DNA of 64,000 nucleotides, taken from assembly GCA_031216445.1 (NCBI GenBank), contig CM062202.1, positions 16,133,501 through 16,197,500 on the forward strand, written 5' to 3'. Each line of letters begins with the position of its first letter. Positions within the stretch are counted from its first letter, which is position 1. This stretch comes from Lateolabrax maculatus. Lineage: Eukaryota; Chordata; Actinopteri; Acropomatiformes; Lateolabracidae. Below are positions 38,701 through 50,879 of this stretch, in pieces. The position numbers were made by a program, and so were the translations under genes. A model generated the notes under the pieces. It had not been told where the DNA came from. It saw only the letters and a list, made by a program, of their open reading frames with translations, and did not search any database.

Positions 38701-39157
38701 TCCTTTAGACAAAGTTTTAATGTTTGGATGATAGGCAACCCCACAAAGTTAGCCATTACAAGGACTACTAACACTAATGCTTCCCTTCTCTCAGGCTGAG
38801 ACATGTGGCTAAATAAGATGAAAAATGTCATAGTAATGAGGTTCAACAGATCAATACCCTAACCACATATCCCATTATTTAGAGAAATTGTGTTGGACAC
38901 ATTTAAATGCTTGACCAAGATACCTGACAGATGAAGAAGCCACAGTTTGCATGTCCAGAAATGTGATTTTCTGTGTGCGGTGGAAGATGGGGGACTCGTC
39001 ATCTGACAACGAGGAGATAGTTGACATACTGGTAGAGGTGGTTGCTGAGCGATCAAATATTTCACGGGACACAGGCAAATCTGAAATTTATGGAAAAATT
39101 CATTTTGACAAATTGTACAGCTTGCATGTTTAATTCAAGCCAGTGTTATAACGAAGC

Positions 39158-39205
<48 letters not shown>

Positions 39206-40680
39206 TGAGTGAGAGAGAGACACTAATGTCAAAATGGAAGATTTAACATATTTGTGACTTACATCTCCTTGCCAAATAAGCATCGAGTCCATTGTTCAGA
39301 TAAACACAGCCCTCGCTCTCCATCACATAGGAACCAGTTAGGTTTGCTATCTCACGCTAACAGATAAGAGTTTGGATATAAACATACATATGTTTAAATT
39401 GGCGAAGATTTAAATGGTCACACAACACAACACAAGATGAATGAAATGTGATACATCACAGTGGTGGACTCAAAATACTTAGAAAAAAAGCTCTCTGCTT
39501 ACCTCCACATCGCAATCCAACATGTTTAGAGTGCAGCGGTCATTCATTATGTCATGGTATACCAGCAGCAAAAGCACCTGGTGATATTGCAAAGAATTAG
39601 TCAGAATGGTTCCATGTTTAGGGTTGTCATTTTATTTCTTTTTCTTTGTCTTATACCTTTGAAATTTCTACTGTTAGGTTGATTCCATCTCTTATGTTGT
39701 CCCAAGATAATGAAGTGCCTTTGGTTGCACTAAATCTGCATTCCCCTAATAAACAAAATACACAGACACAGGTTAATTCTCAAAGGACAGCTTGTGCCTG
39801 TAAGACTTAACGAGTAACTTCACATAAATGGAAAAAAAACAAAAATGGTGTGTTTAAAAGGTGCAACTGGGCAAACTTCAGACCACACCCAACAAATGCG
39901 GGTGTGGTCAAAGGTGCAACAGATTTGAAATTATCAACATGAAAACGTCAGAGAAAATGGTGCCTTTAGTCTAGGAATTAACTGACTCTGTGTAGAACAT
40001 AGCTTCAGAAATACAGTATGCTTTTTGCTGCATTAATCACAGTCAGATGAGAAAATCAATATCACTTGTCACTCCACATGCAGTCAGTACAGTCATATGT
40101 CTGGGACATAACAGGACTTTCTTAGACTAGAAGCAGTGGGAAAGAATGACCCACCACTGTGTGGCATAGCTTAAGATATTTTGAAAAGGTCGAGAAACTC
40201 ACTTTCCACAAAGTCTGCAATGAGCCTGAGCCGATCCTCAATGGAGCTACTGAAACCGGAGTTGGGCTCCTTTTTCCTGAGAGGACACAAAGGTGAAACA
40301 AGAATAAAATGGAGGTTTACTCCTAAAGATGAGCATCTGTGTACTTACAAGATCCCACTTAGAGGAGAAGCATGTTTAAAATGTAGTGCAACAGTCAATG
40401 ACCATAGCTTGTTTACACAGGCCAACCGTTTAAAACACATTGCTCCCACTTACAGCATATAAACAACTTTCAGCAAGACTGTCCCATCTTGTAAATCGTC
40501 GATAGTTATTTCTCGTTCGGACAGCTTTATACTGTTAACCTGTAAAAACAGAGTGTAACAAGTTGGTTAACTAACACTGAAACCATCTCATAGGACTTTC
40601 TAGAATCAACACACTGACACTTATATAACAAATCAACCTACCCAGCCAAGAAGAGCCTTAACACCCAAGTTGAGTGTCAT
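26728..40680 (-). CDS. numa1: Nuclear mitotic apparatus protein 1 (NuMA)
   Basis: NuMA tethers dynein and LGN to spindle poles and the mitotic cortex and is nuclear in interphase. ATG at 40680 opens MTLNLGVKALLGWVNSIKLS, the Hook-like N-terminal fold. Downstream exons carry FLDMQTVASSS and DIMNTPKFQMRKMQRQM, both close to human NuMA. One 4095 bp exon (36591-32497) encodes 1365 residues of coiled coil. The C-terminal exons carry ESLETLYFTPI, RRRTTQVINITMTK, EDWMRIAELQARNKACLPHL, CFPRPLTPKN (the context of the CDK1 site in human NuMA, from memory) and AERRQSMMFSIDNTP; a last tiny exon reads MMSRMKV. I estimate 2300-2400 residues against about 2115 in human; the excess is explained by an internal tandem duplication in the big exon. 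A noncoding first exon ends at 41010. Confidence 0.95.
28265..28470. mobile_element. Teleost interspersed repeat in numa1 intron
   Basis: The phrases TTTGACCACCAATATCTAAT, CAGTTCATCCTTGAGTCCAA and GTGCCAAATCTGAAGAAATT occur in this order in an abundant fish repeat. The fragment is noncoding and lies between two 3' exons of numa1. Confidence 0.6.
29725..29800. mobile_element. Teleost repeat terminus in numa1 intron
   Basis: ATTAATTGATTGAG leading to AAATAATTGTTAGTTGCAGC is a familiar fish repeat end. It is a short relic. Confidence 0.5.
33533..34540 (-). repeat. Second copy of the numa1 coiled-coil duplication
   Basis: This block is nearly identical to the one at about 34541-35560. The offset is 1020 bp (for example the CACACTCTTTAGTTTGTATC stretch in both) and falls to 1008 bp after a 4-residue deletion (GSIHSDMLQQ becomes GSILQQ). 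A partial third copy continues to about 33290. Edges are approximate because the array is continuous. Confidence 0.88.
34541..35560 (-). repeat. First copy of the numa1 coiled-coil duplication
   Basis: It encodes about 340 residues made of four related units of about 85 residues, each with the pattern EEIQAKEEQ-x-LLK-x(3)-S-x(2)-SELLQQEI-x-SL. At least eleven such units can be counted along the whole exon, so the large duplication copied four units at once. Confidence 0.85.
39161..39199. repeat. (GT)n microsatellite in numa1 intron
   Basis: GT run followed by a GA-rich stretch to about 39220, between two N-terminal exons of numa1. Confidence 0.95.
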
Positions 40681-41010
40681 CTTGGCTGACCCTTTATCTC
40701 TCAGGGGTTTCAACCTGGAAGAGAAAAAAACAAAGTCTGAACATGCAGTTAGTGCTCTGGAGCTAACGAATGAGCCCGTAGTAACGCCAACATCATTTCA
40801 GCCACAAGTAGCGATGTAAGTAGTTAAAGTTAACCTCCTTAAATGATGGTGAGTGTGTTTACAGAGAGTTATCTTACAGTTAACACGGTTATGTTAACAT
40901 TAGTGTTGACCTTTGTTCGCTGGCCAACAGTTACTGTAACGCTAACTGTCACTAAGCGAGTGATGTTTTTCATTGTTAAAGACCGACGGTGGAGAACAAA
41001 AGCACTCACC

Positions 41011-42027
41011 TTAAAAGCCACAGACTTTGTCCACTTTATCCGTGTTTATTCGTTGTCCGGAGAGAGGTGCAGCCCATTGGCCTGAATACACGGAGCTCCT
41101 GCCACGAAATAAACAGTCTCCCACGAGAAACCGGACAAATTTCAAAAAGGGCTGATGAAGATTGAACCAGCCAATCACGTCTCACATACCGACGCGTCTA
41201 AAGATAGGCGACGTTGATTGGCTCAAAAGCCGGAAGTCAGCTGAGCGTTGCGCTTGATATGAACGTCGGGGGCGCTCGGTTGCGAGGAGGGCGGGGATGA
41301 GCCGCTGGATTAAAGTTCTCTATGCACCCGGCGGTGTTCACAGTTATTATCATTACAAGGTTACAGCGGGTCAGACCCGTTTAAATATTGGTGCTGACTG
41401 TCGATTTCGCCTACCCGGACGAATTTCTGCGTACGCACAAAATTCAATTTGAAGCTGTTTCTAGCAAGCAAGAGAAACGTCCCACACACATACACCGACT
41501 TGTTTTAAAAAACAAATTAATAATGTATGTGATCATATTGTGCTAGAATCATCTGAATGTAATTTTAAACTAGATAGATAATACACAGCCTACAAGTCCC
41601 ATAATGTACCTGTTCGTTTCCTTGGAAACAGATTGTTGTCCCTTCGACAGGTACATTTTTTTTTTTTACCTAAATCGAAACACGGGTTGGCGTGTTGCTG
41701 ATATCAATTCCCTTAGTTTGTTGGTAAGTCTGTATCTGTCAACAATTAATTGAGGCAGGGCCGAAATGGTAAATTTGCACTGGATCTCTAATATAGAAAT
41801 GTATTGATAGCCGCTGCATATAATACTGAAACACGACAGGGTAGCTGTAAAGTGTGTTTGGAAACACATGATATATGATAATGTAAGCAAATTCATTATG
41901 ATTTAGCGTTTTGTGTTGTTTTTAAAAACAGTTTGATTAATTACATTTCTGGTGTTTGATACTCACTGGGTCTAACCATGACGTCACTGTCCTCCCACAG
42001 GTGAGTGAATCTATTACAGGTGTGAAT
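41011..42027. promoter_or_regulatory. Shared numa1 / lrrc51 promoter region
   Basis: The numa1 noncoding exon (minus) and lrrc51 (plus) are head to head here. Two CCAAT boxes in opposite orientation lie about 50 bp apart (CAGCCAATCACG at about 41168 and TTGATTGGCTC at about 41214), with GC-rich sequence to about 41340. This is consistent with a bidirectional promoter. From about 41500 the sequence is AT-rich with no gene seen until the lrrc51 start. Confidence 0.6.
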
Positions 42028-43740
42028 ATGTATGGTGCTCCCGTGGATTTATCTTTTAAACACATCAGCAGCTTGGCAGGTAGAAGGCTACACTCTGTCT
42101 CTATCATATTCTTATGGTACTTTACACTAGTGTTTATTTCCTGTATTATCACCATAACATTGTTGCAGCACAGTGCTGTAATGGCTGCACATGACAGTAT
42201 ACGCTGCAGTGTACTTAAAATAGTCATAGGATTATTACACCTCAGGCAGACATTTTCAGTATATCTATGTAAAGAGTCTGTGTTGTATATGTATATGAAC
42301 GTATAACCAAACAGCTCAAGATAATTCCTCATACGTCTGTGTTGTGAATTCCATGTTGAGTTTGATGGAAACCTAATGACCGCAATGCATCATCTTTAAT
42401 AAACTGTTCTGATGATATATTCTCTGTATTTATTTTATTTGCTGTCTCAGACACATGGACAGAGGAACCCAGCACCGGTCTGCGGCCTTCAAGGAGAAAC
42501 TCGGAGATGAAGTACCTAAGCCGCTGCCTGCGTCTCAACAACAACAACATCACTGAACTTCATGACCTCAAGATAACTGTTGGCCACTTCCTGGCAGCGC
42601 CATCCCAGCTCGCCTGGCTGGACCTTTCTTTTAATACAATCTCCCACATAGATCAAGTAAGCTTCCTCTCTCCATGGCTTGTTTGCAAGTGTGCTTGCAC
42701 AGCGGCTTAGCTTTCTTTCTTCTTTCTGCCACAGTGCACCTGCAACGTGTGTGCTTGTGTTCCAGGTTTTGTGTGAGCTGCACGAACTGCGTGTGCTGTA
42801 TCTTCACGGCAACAGCATTTTTATTCTGTCCGAGGTGGACAGGCTGGGAGTGCTACCACACCTACACACCATCACTCTACATGGAAATGTTATCGAAACC
42901 AACAAGGCTTACAGGTGGAGACTTTTTTTCAACTTCAACAAATTTGCCACAAACACAATCACACACACACACACATCCTGCTTAGCTGTAAAATAGTTGG
43001 ATGTGGGATACTTTTATTTCTAGGCCATTGTTGCAAAGGAATGAGTATAGTGACCATAAGCACCAATCAGTAATCCACAGCTGCTAGTAGTTTGCTGGAT
43101 ACAAATCAGAATCAAATATAAAGTCCAAACCTCATACTGTCACACACTTCAGAGTTGTAGATTGAGGGTTTACTCTTATGCTACCAGATTGTAGTTAAAT
43201 TTGCGAGTGTGTGTGTGTGTCTATGTGAGACACGAATGCTCGACAAGCATGCAGGGGCATAATATTGTAACAGGTGCTTAAATGCAGAGCAAGCTCATAT
43301 TACGTATCCTGGTCTGCATAGCAACACCAGTTACATACACACACACAAAAAGAGGAGCTGTTGGTTAAAAGTCTATTCCAATTAACTGATTTCTCATGAG
43401 TCAATGCAGCTTTTTGATTAAATTGTATCTCTATTTTTAGTATTTCTATGTGTGTGTTTGTGTGTGTGTGTAGCACCAGTTAAGTAGAGATAAGGTTTAC
43501 TTTTCAGAGTGTTTGCATTCCGTTTTGATTGTATATTTTCACACATACAAAATGTATATAAACTATTTAGTGCGCATGCATGAATGTGTTTTTTATGCAT
43601 TTAGGAATCGTGTGATTTCTGCTCTGCCTCGGTTAAAGACGATGGACTTCAGTGCTGTGACACGCCAGGAGCGAGTCATGGCAAAGATCTGGCATCACAG
43701 CAACAGCCGCAGCAGAAGCAGCAAGGACACGCTCCAGTGA
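42028..43740 (+). CDS. lrrc51: Leucine-rich repeat-containing protein 51
   Basis: Four exons (42028-42079, 42451-42656, 42766-42914, 43605-43740) give 180 residues in one frame. The start is MYGAPVDLSFKHISSLA; LRR segments follow: CLRLNNNNITEL, LAWLDLSFNTISHID, LRVLYLHGNSI and LHTITLHGNVIE, with a capping RLKTMDFSAVTRQER. The match to human LRRC51 (LAWIDLSFN, VLYLHGNSIQ, TLHGNPMEE, DFSGVTKADR) is clear. In human this unit and TOMT share the composite locus LRTOMT; here about 11.6 kb and two genes separate its stop from tomt. Function is poorly known. Confidence 0.93.
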
Positions 43741-46213
43741 CCGCTGGCTCATCTCCATCATGGTGTGTTGAAATCATGGTTTCACCCAGTGCCCTGTGCT
43801 CCACATCCACTGCTGAAAAAACCTCTAAAATATTGAATGTATTGTATGTTTGTCTGTTCTGCATATCTGTGGTGAAATCAGCGGTTCTTAATGTTTAGCA
43901 CATTTTTATCTGCTGAACAGTTTATTGGATTGTTCAGAAATAAGTAATTAAACGCTTTAGCCATCCGAGTCAGTCATTCAGTTGGTTTTAATGTTTAAAT
44001 GTCACTGAATGATCCTGAGATATTAGCACCGACATACTGTTAATGCTCAGTTATTGTTGCAAACATGGGTGTGTGTTGTGGAATATTTTATTTCATTGCT
44101 ATGGAGTATCTTGCTATAGCAGTTTCAGTACCAGTTGTTAATGTTAATGACGGTCTCTATAGCAATACTGATCCAACTACAGATATGAGCATGTGGATGT
44201 TAAGATTTATTTAATAGGACGAGTGCTTATGTTGAAATTTTTTAATGAATTAATTAAACCAAACAAAACAAAACAAAATCTTAAAACTTTTTGGTACTAG
44301 CCTAAGATATTATAAACATATTTCAGGTAGTATAACACATTTGAGTAACAAACAAAAACAGAAAAAAAAAAAAAATATGCCAAGAACCCATTGCAAAAAG
44401 CTCAAATAGCGTGGTTGAAATAATCACAGCCTTGCAGATTATCCCTTTAGACACTCCAGAGGGGCTCACCATGCTCCCTGCTCACGCATACAGTCACGTG
44501 CTCTCTTCCGAAGAGCAAATATACACTAAAAACACATATAAATAATCACAAAAAGGTCTCGGATCATTTTATCTGCGGTGGTACATGGATTGTTAATGCT
44601 CTCCCACACTGCGGTTAGTTTCTGATTAATATGAACAACTCAATCATATTACAATCTGCAGCGAAAAGCTTTGTTTAAAAGCCAACAAACGCAAGCCTTA
44701 AAAGTGTTCGTGTTTCATAAAAACGTTTGTTATCACTACAAGATCTTCGCCAATCCTGATCCAATAAACTTTCTACGAAAAGAGGAACTTCATACAATCC
44801 ATCATCTGTTTTTATATTCAATCAAAAAATTCTGTAGAAAGAAGGCATAAATACACGCGATCTGTCCATGCACCCTCCACACCCACTCCCTTCATCTCTG
44901 TATGCCCCCACTGCTTTAAATATGTGTAGTTCTGGGATTTGATTTAAAGAGTCGACCAGCTCATTTGTTTAGTGCTAGAAAACTGCATAGGACACATTAC
45001 TGTCCGTAAACTCAAGAACTTGTGCCCCAAGAAAGCTCAATCTTTTCCCGTCCACAGTGACATTAGAAGGACCCCTGATTGTGTTTGCATCCTCACCCAC
45101 CGGAGGACACCAGCCGTGGACAGGTCACTCACGATTTGCCCTCAACTGGAGTAACAGATTACACACTGGACAACAAATAACCAGCCAAACCTGTTTCACT
45201 CAGTTTTTAAACATTTTTACAGTGAAATGTCAATGAAATTTACCGAAGTCCGTGTGGTTTACGGGTTCATGTTTAGGTTGTAGTGAGACAAGGTTTTTGG
45301 TGCAGGGTGACACCAGATTACTGTGGGATGTTTGATGCCCAAATCTTGCCAGCATACATCAAGCCTATAGTATTACAACCTTCTAAAATTATAATGACTT
45401 TCTTTTAAGAGAAAACATATTATCCTTTTTTGGCTCCAATTTTTACACATTTTTTAGCTGTGCAAGGAGAAACACCCATCCTAGGAAGATAATTAAAGAC
45501 ATACCAAGTGCACATTTTAAGCCATTTTGCAAGTTTTTATCCAGGTAAATGGCTAAAATACTCAACCATTGCACTTGCACCTATGGCACTGTGTTACTTT
45601 CCATTCTTCCATGCCACAGAGATTCCTCATTTCTCCTGTTCCAGTGGAGATTGTATCAAGTATATACAGCAATAGCCAATGCCTTGTGCCAAAAACCCCA
45701 CAGCTCTGTCCCAGGTGAAAACACTGTACATTCCTCCATGCCTTTGAAACAGCCTGGGTTCTAGAGTTAGCCTTGCTTGAGTACACAGGCTAGGGACACT
45801 AACAAAATAAAACATACTAAGACGGCCCTGAAAACCGTTACAAAAAGGTTAGACAAAGAAAGATGAATTAGGATTTTTCCACAGCTGGTTCTCACAAAGC
45901 CTGTGATCCACACATTACGTACAGAGGAGACCATTATGTTGTAAATATGAGCTCACACCCCAGAGGCCCATCTACAGTGACCATCTTCCATTGCCCATGA
46001 TGAAAATTAGTCACTGAACCATAATTAAGTACATTAAAGGACAGCCATAGGGTGCAATCCTACATTGTCTCTGTCTTTGTAGCAGTTAGAGGCATAGCTA
46101 AGAAGCACAAGAACCAAGATGATTTAATAAAGGGTGGGCTGGAGGGTGAAGATGCAGAAGTGACACAGAGAGCGCGAGATGGGAGGAACAATATGCGGGC
46201 CAGAGTCACAGAA
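43741..46213. other. Convergent 3' UTRs of lrrc51 and lamtor1
   Basis: No coding sequence is seen. TTTATT at 44206 (AATAAA on minus) could end a long lamtor1 3' UTR. An oligo-A tract lies at about 44360-44375. The reading frames here have no recognisable domain. Confidence 0.55.
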
Positions 46214-48925
46214 TCAGGGAATGGCAAACTGGACCACCAGGTCTTCTTTAGCATCCACTTTGATTTGAGAGATTGCACTGTAAGCGTATGCTGCTATCTT
46301 GGAGACCTGCAAAGAAAGAAGGAAACAGTTAGAGTTTATGAAGAGTGTGCAACATAACTACAATTCACCGGTCAGCTGTGTATGACCAAGAGAATATCTT
46401 TATATTAGGTGGACAAAAACAGTAACAACAGAAAAGCATTAGCCTAGATATCTTTATCTCTTTAGTTTAAGCAATGCATTTAGTCACACCCCCACACAGC
46501 TACACGTGTTGCATACTGCTCCCAAAAGAGTATCTGTCTGGTGTTAAATGTAGCCAACAGGGAAACAGCACATGCCAACATATATCCCATGCGTGCTAGT
46601 GTATGATTACCTGTTGAACATCCGAGTATGGCACCAGGTCACTTGCAAGCACTTGGTGGGGCTGGCTGGTGAGGGAGGGGAGAGTGAGGGCTTTCTTCTG
46701 GGGCAGACTGTTGCTCAACACGGCCAGCTTTGTACTGCAATGAAAAATGTTATTTTAAAAGCTGCAGTTTAGAGTTTAAGCTTAAAACACAGATTGTCCA
46801 CAATACATCAACATTTCTTAAACCTGATTGCTGTGTCCTGGGAACGTGCAGTGTGAACTGCACCTGTGTTTTTAGCCTAAACAAAGCTGCTGTGTTTGGT
46901 AGAGATGTAGCCACTAGGTGTCATTGTATCGGAGGTGTAAGTTTCAGGGAAGTAGGCCTATGCTGTTGCAATTTTTAAGTTGAATCACTTCAACCAAGGC
47001 CTTCTCAAATCACTGGGATGGTGTCGAAATTTCTAACACTGTTAACAGTTTCATTTTTACCACCTACAAGTAAGCCAACACCAACCACAGCTGTCCCCAC
47101 CAACCAGTACATGCCTTTGAACAGAAGCCTGGCTCGCTTTTAATAGTGTTTAAGTCATCTTAACATCTCTTTTCCATAAGCTTAGTGAGATACAACCAGA
47201 CAAAACGACAACATAAAGCACCATACATTTTACACACAGCATATATAGCTTTGCGGTTAAAGACAGCCATCTTCAGATGAGTCCAATACAGACCGATTTA
47301 TCTCCGGAGCAACAACCTTCCGCAAAAAATATTACGCAACAGCTCATGCACATACCTGTATTGCCGAGCTTTGTCCATGTATTCATGTTGCTCCATCATG
47401 ACGGAGTCAGCTGCTGAGACATCAATGATGTTCCTGACAGAGAGGAAATAATGGCAGGTTTATTAAAAGGGCCACATGAATTACTGCTTTATTATCAGGA
47501 AACACGTGCTGAATGCATCTCGTCTATGGTTGCATGAAGGAGTGTCTTACTGTGCAGTCTTGGTGAGGATGGATGTAAGGAGGGCCTGTTCATCTGTCCG
47601 CGCTGAGGGGACACTGGTAGTGATCCAGTCCGTCCCATTTGGGGGTTTGCTGACAGGGTTCGGGTGGGGGATCAGCGGCTTACGTTCATCAGGGTCCTTG
47701 AGCAGGTCGATAAGAATATAAATAAAATGATAAAAGTTTAACAAATTATGTTACAGTTATGTAGCAATTCAACACAGCAGAAATATGTGCCAAATAATGT
47801 CCATTGCCTACAATTTTCTTGATTCATCATGACATTAAACGTGATAAAAACTTGATAATTGAGCCGATGAGTTACCCATTAAAGTGACTTCTCTGTTGGA
47901 TACAAAAAATTAAAGCATTGGGTTTCAATACAACACTTAGACATAGTAACAAAAGCTTGAGGTATCAGCAGTTATAGGCATGCATCTGTCAACCACACCA
48001 CACCATTAATCCACTCAAACTTTAAAAGGCAACATAAACATGTGACCACCCATTCTCACCAAATCAGACACCTGGCTAACATCTAAAACCAACATGAATC
48101 TTTGATCCCACACTAGTTTACTTGTCAGTAAAACTGGACTTCTAACTGAATTACTAAAAGCAATCGGTCACGCTGATTAAAAATCACTTTTCCAAACTAA
48201 TACATAGTATTTTGGTATAACACAGACAGCGACGTTAGATATGTATATTCTACTGTTCTCCTACTATTATTATAAGATTATCTACGAGAAGGAACAACTG
48301 GTTTATTTCCGTAAACTATAAATAGCCAGAGATCCTGAGGGTCATATGACATAAAAGACAGTAAGACCATGGTCACCAGAGTATTAAATACTTCTGCCGT
48401 TGTTCACTGTTCATGCCATTATGGAGTATTTAGTAATTTACCAGTAAATCAGATCTTTACAGGTTCCTTTGAAACAAAAGACTAACTAAGCCCTGAACGA
48501 TCATGCCCTGCTAGTCGTAAAAGTGGCCGTGAATAAGTCGCTACATGTACAGATTTCTTCGCCTTCAGATGTGTGCAGCTCTCCTTATCTTCGATCTTTT
48601 CTCGTCTGTGTGCAAACTTCACAGCCTTGCCTCGGGCCAGGCCTCTTCCCGGAGGCTCAAACTAGCGAGCTAAAAGCTGCTTCTTCCACACAAAAAAACA
48701 AAAAAAAAAAACACTTTTAACTTGTGAGAAACGACCGCTCGCCTCCGCCGCCGCACCTCACTCAAAAACATGTGATGTACGAGAGCCGCCGACGAGTTAA
48801 ACAGACGCCACGGACGCTGTGTGTGAACATTAAAACAGTGTGTTTATCATCGGGAAACTTTTAGCCCGCTGGCTGCTAACTACCTGCTCCGTGGTCTCGC
48901 TCTCGCTGCTGTAACAACAACCCAT
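46214..48925 (-). CDS. lamtor1: Late endosomal/lysosomal adaptor, MAPK and MTOR activator 1 (p18)
   Basis: LAMTOR1 anchors the Ragulator complex to the lysosome surface, where it recruits Rag GTPases and mTORC1. Five exons (48925-48884, 47696-47551, 47433-47356, 46734-46611, 46306-46214) give 160 residues; human has 161. MGCCYSSESE carries the N-myristoylation glycine and palmitoylation cysteines. PSARTDEQALLTSIL, NIIDVSAADS, MEQHEYMDKARQY, LPSLTSQPHQVLAS and the end KEDLVVQFAIP match the family closely. It lies between lrrc51 and tomt on the opposite strand, as in mammals. Confidence 0.96.
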
Positions 48926-49260
48926 GGCAGCGTCCGCGGGGCGAAGCTACACAACCCCGGCCTGCCTGCTGTCCGACGCACACGGGCCGCGTCCGTCCTC
49001 TCCGACACACATACAACTTCTTCGCTCCGGCGCGGGGTTTTTATTTCTTTTTTTTTTTCTTCTTTTCTCACTGGAGCTTCGTCCGTCGGTGGGACGCCAC
49101 TGTCAACAGCAGCTCCTCGGCCCGAGCTATCACATGACAGCAGCCCCGGCGGTGCGACTGCGCAGCCGCGGCCACTTCCGGTGTGAGGGAGGCCGCCGAG
49201 GCCTCCGACACGTGACGGGGGAGGTTGATTCAAACGTGGGCTTTAAAATAAATACAACAA
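48926..49260 (-). promoter_or_regulatory. lamtor1 promoter with CLEAR-like and ETS motifs
   Basis: The region is GC-rich. GACACGTGAC at 49207-49216 differs from the CLEAR consensus GTCACGTGAC by one base and contains a full CACGTG E-box. A weaker TCACATGAC lies at about 49128, and CACTTCCGG, an ETS-type site, at about 49171-49179. All lie within about 300 bp of the start codon. Confidence 0.5.
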
Positions 49261-50879
49261 AATAAAACAGTATAGCTTACATAACACACGAGAAGCAGTG
49301 GGATTTTTTTTTTAAATTAACAGTAAATACTACATTTAATGTTTTTAAATAATTAAATTACATTAAAAGATAAATGCAGTTCTTACATTCAGTTGTGTTT
49401 GTAAGGGGTGGCTGGGCTATAGGGGCCAAATGTTTGCCAGCCATGCTTGTAGGTTTGTTAAAATTATGTGTGATCATCATTAACTTGTACATCTTTTAAT
49501 ATCCTGGAATAAACATAAAATACATTACTTACTCTGCTAAGTAGCCAGCTACAGTGTGATATGTAGGCAGTATGAATGCCTTGCACTGTACTTGAGTAAA
49601 GTGCCAATTCATCCTGACCAAGCAGTGTCTTTCTCTCTTTTTTTTCTCAGAAAGAGGGTAGCAAATTTAGTGAAATGCCAACATTGCAAAACTTCGAGTC
49701 GAGTTTGAGCTGTCTAAATTCATAATAGGCTACTACTGAGCAAAAACAAATAGACAGCAGCAGGAGAGGGAAGCAGGACGGGGCATGTTGGTGAGGATGT
49801 GGCAGTCCTCCTGGAAAAAGATGAAAGAGTCTCTGACACCCTCTGGCTGAGTATGATGACAGAGTACCACACACATTGCTGCACTGGCACAGTTACATTT
49901 TATTTCCGGTACCTAATTTCACAATACAGACAGTTAATGTTTTTCAAAGCACATACACCAAAAACAGCATTGTATTCTCACTGCTTTTTACAAAAACTGC
50001 ATGTCATTACTTCAAAGTTTCTGTATCAATTTCTTACAAACATAACCAAACTTTACAGGCAACTGTACCATTTGTTTTATAGATGTTTTTCTCTTTTTCC
50101 AAACCTAAAAATTGATCAGGTTCAACAGCTCACTGATGCTGATTGATTGGTATAAAAAGTAGGCCTATTTGTATTTTTGATTCCATTACTTTTAATCTGT
50201 ATATTTTGCAATACATGTACTAAAAAGAGGAAACGTTTAAACAAAGCATACCCATGCTTTTTTGTTGCAGAATTTCTAACTTGTAAAATGGTTTCGAATA
50301 CTATGTAAAATAAATTAATAAATGTGTACAAAATATAGTAAATTACTACTTCAAATGCAGACACCATGCATGCAAAGACCTGGAGACAGAAACAAAAACA
50401 AAAAGATGTGTTTCTGTTCTGAGAGAGCAGCACCCTCTAACTCAAAGTTTAGTTTATGTAATCCAAATCAAATCAGCATCTAATGAAATTTCCTTTGGAT
50501 TATACAAATAGAATAAAGACCAAATGTGCAATCTAAGCAGCATAAGAGTAAACAGGATGCTTTTTTTTTGGAAACACTAATTTTATGTAGAACTACTGAA
50601 TGTGCTTTGAAGTCTGTTTTTTCACAGTAATTCCTATGTAGGCTACGAGGCAAAATGATGATTAAAGTTTGCAGTTTACAACACGGATGCCCCCTCCGGC
50701 ACCGTGACATGCGGAGGCAGACAGCGGTCTGATGGGGTGGGAGGGTGACTGGGAGGCGCCTGGCCTCCCATGAACCCCCCGCCTCCTCCACCTCCACCTC
50801 CACACCTCTTTGTTTACAACTGCGCGCCGGTCAAGTCCAGGCAGAAGTGCGGCAGCGTTGTATATAACTCAAACCAGCG
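49261..50879. other. Intergenic between lamtor1 and the sfrp2-like gene
   Basis: AT-rich, with no gene seen. The last 180 bases are GC- and CT-rich and should hold the sfrp2-like promoter and 5' UTR. Confidence 0.5.

Noticed and set aside
38561..38800. Possible DNA transposon end in a numa1 intron
   Set aside because: Some phrases look like fish repeats (AGGGCATTTTCATATAAGG), but I could not find a matching second terminus.
50858..50866. TATATAA about 20 bp upstream of the sfrp2-like ATG, as a TATA box
   Set aside because: Initiation about 30 bp downstream would fall after the ATG and remove the signal peptide, so it is more likely chance within the 5' UTR.
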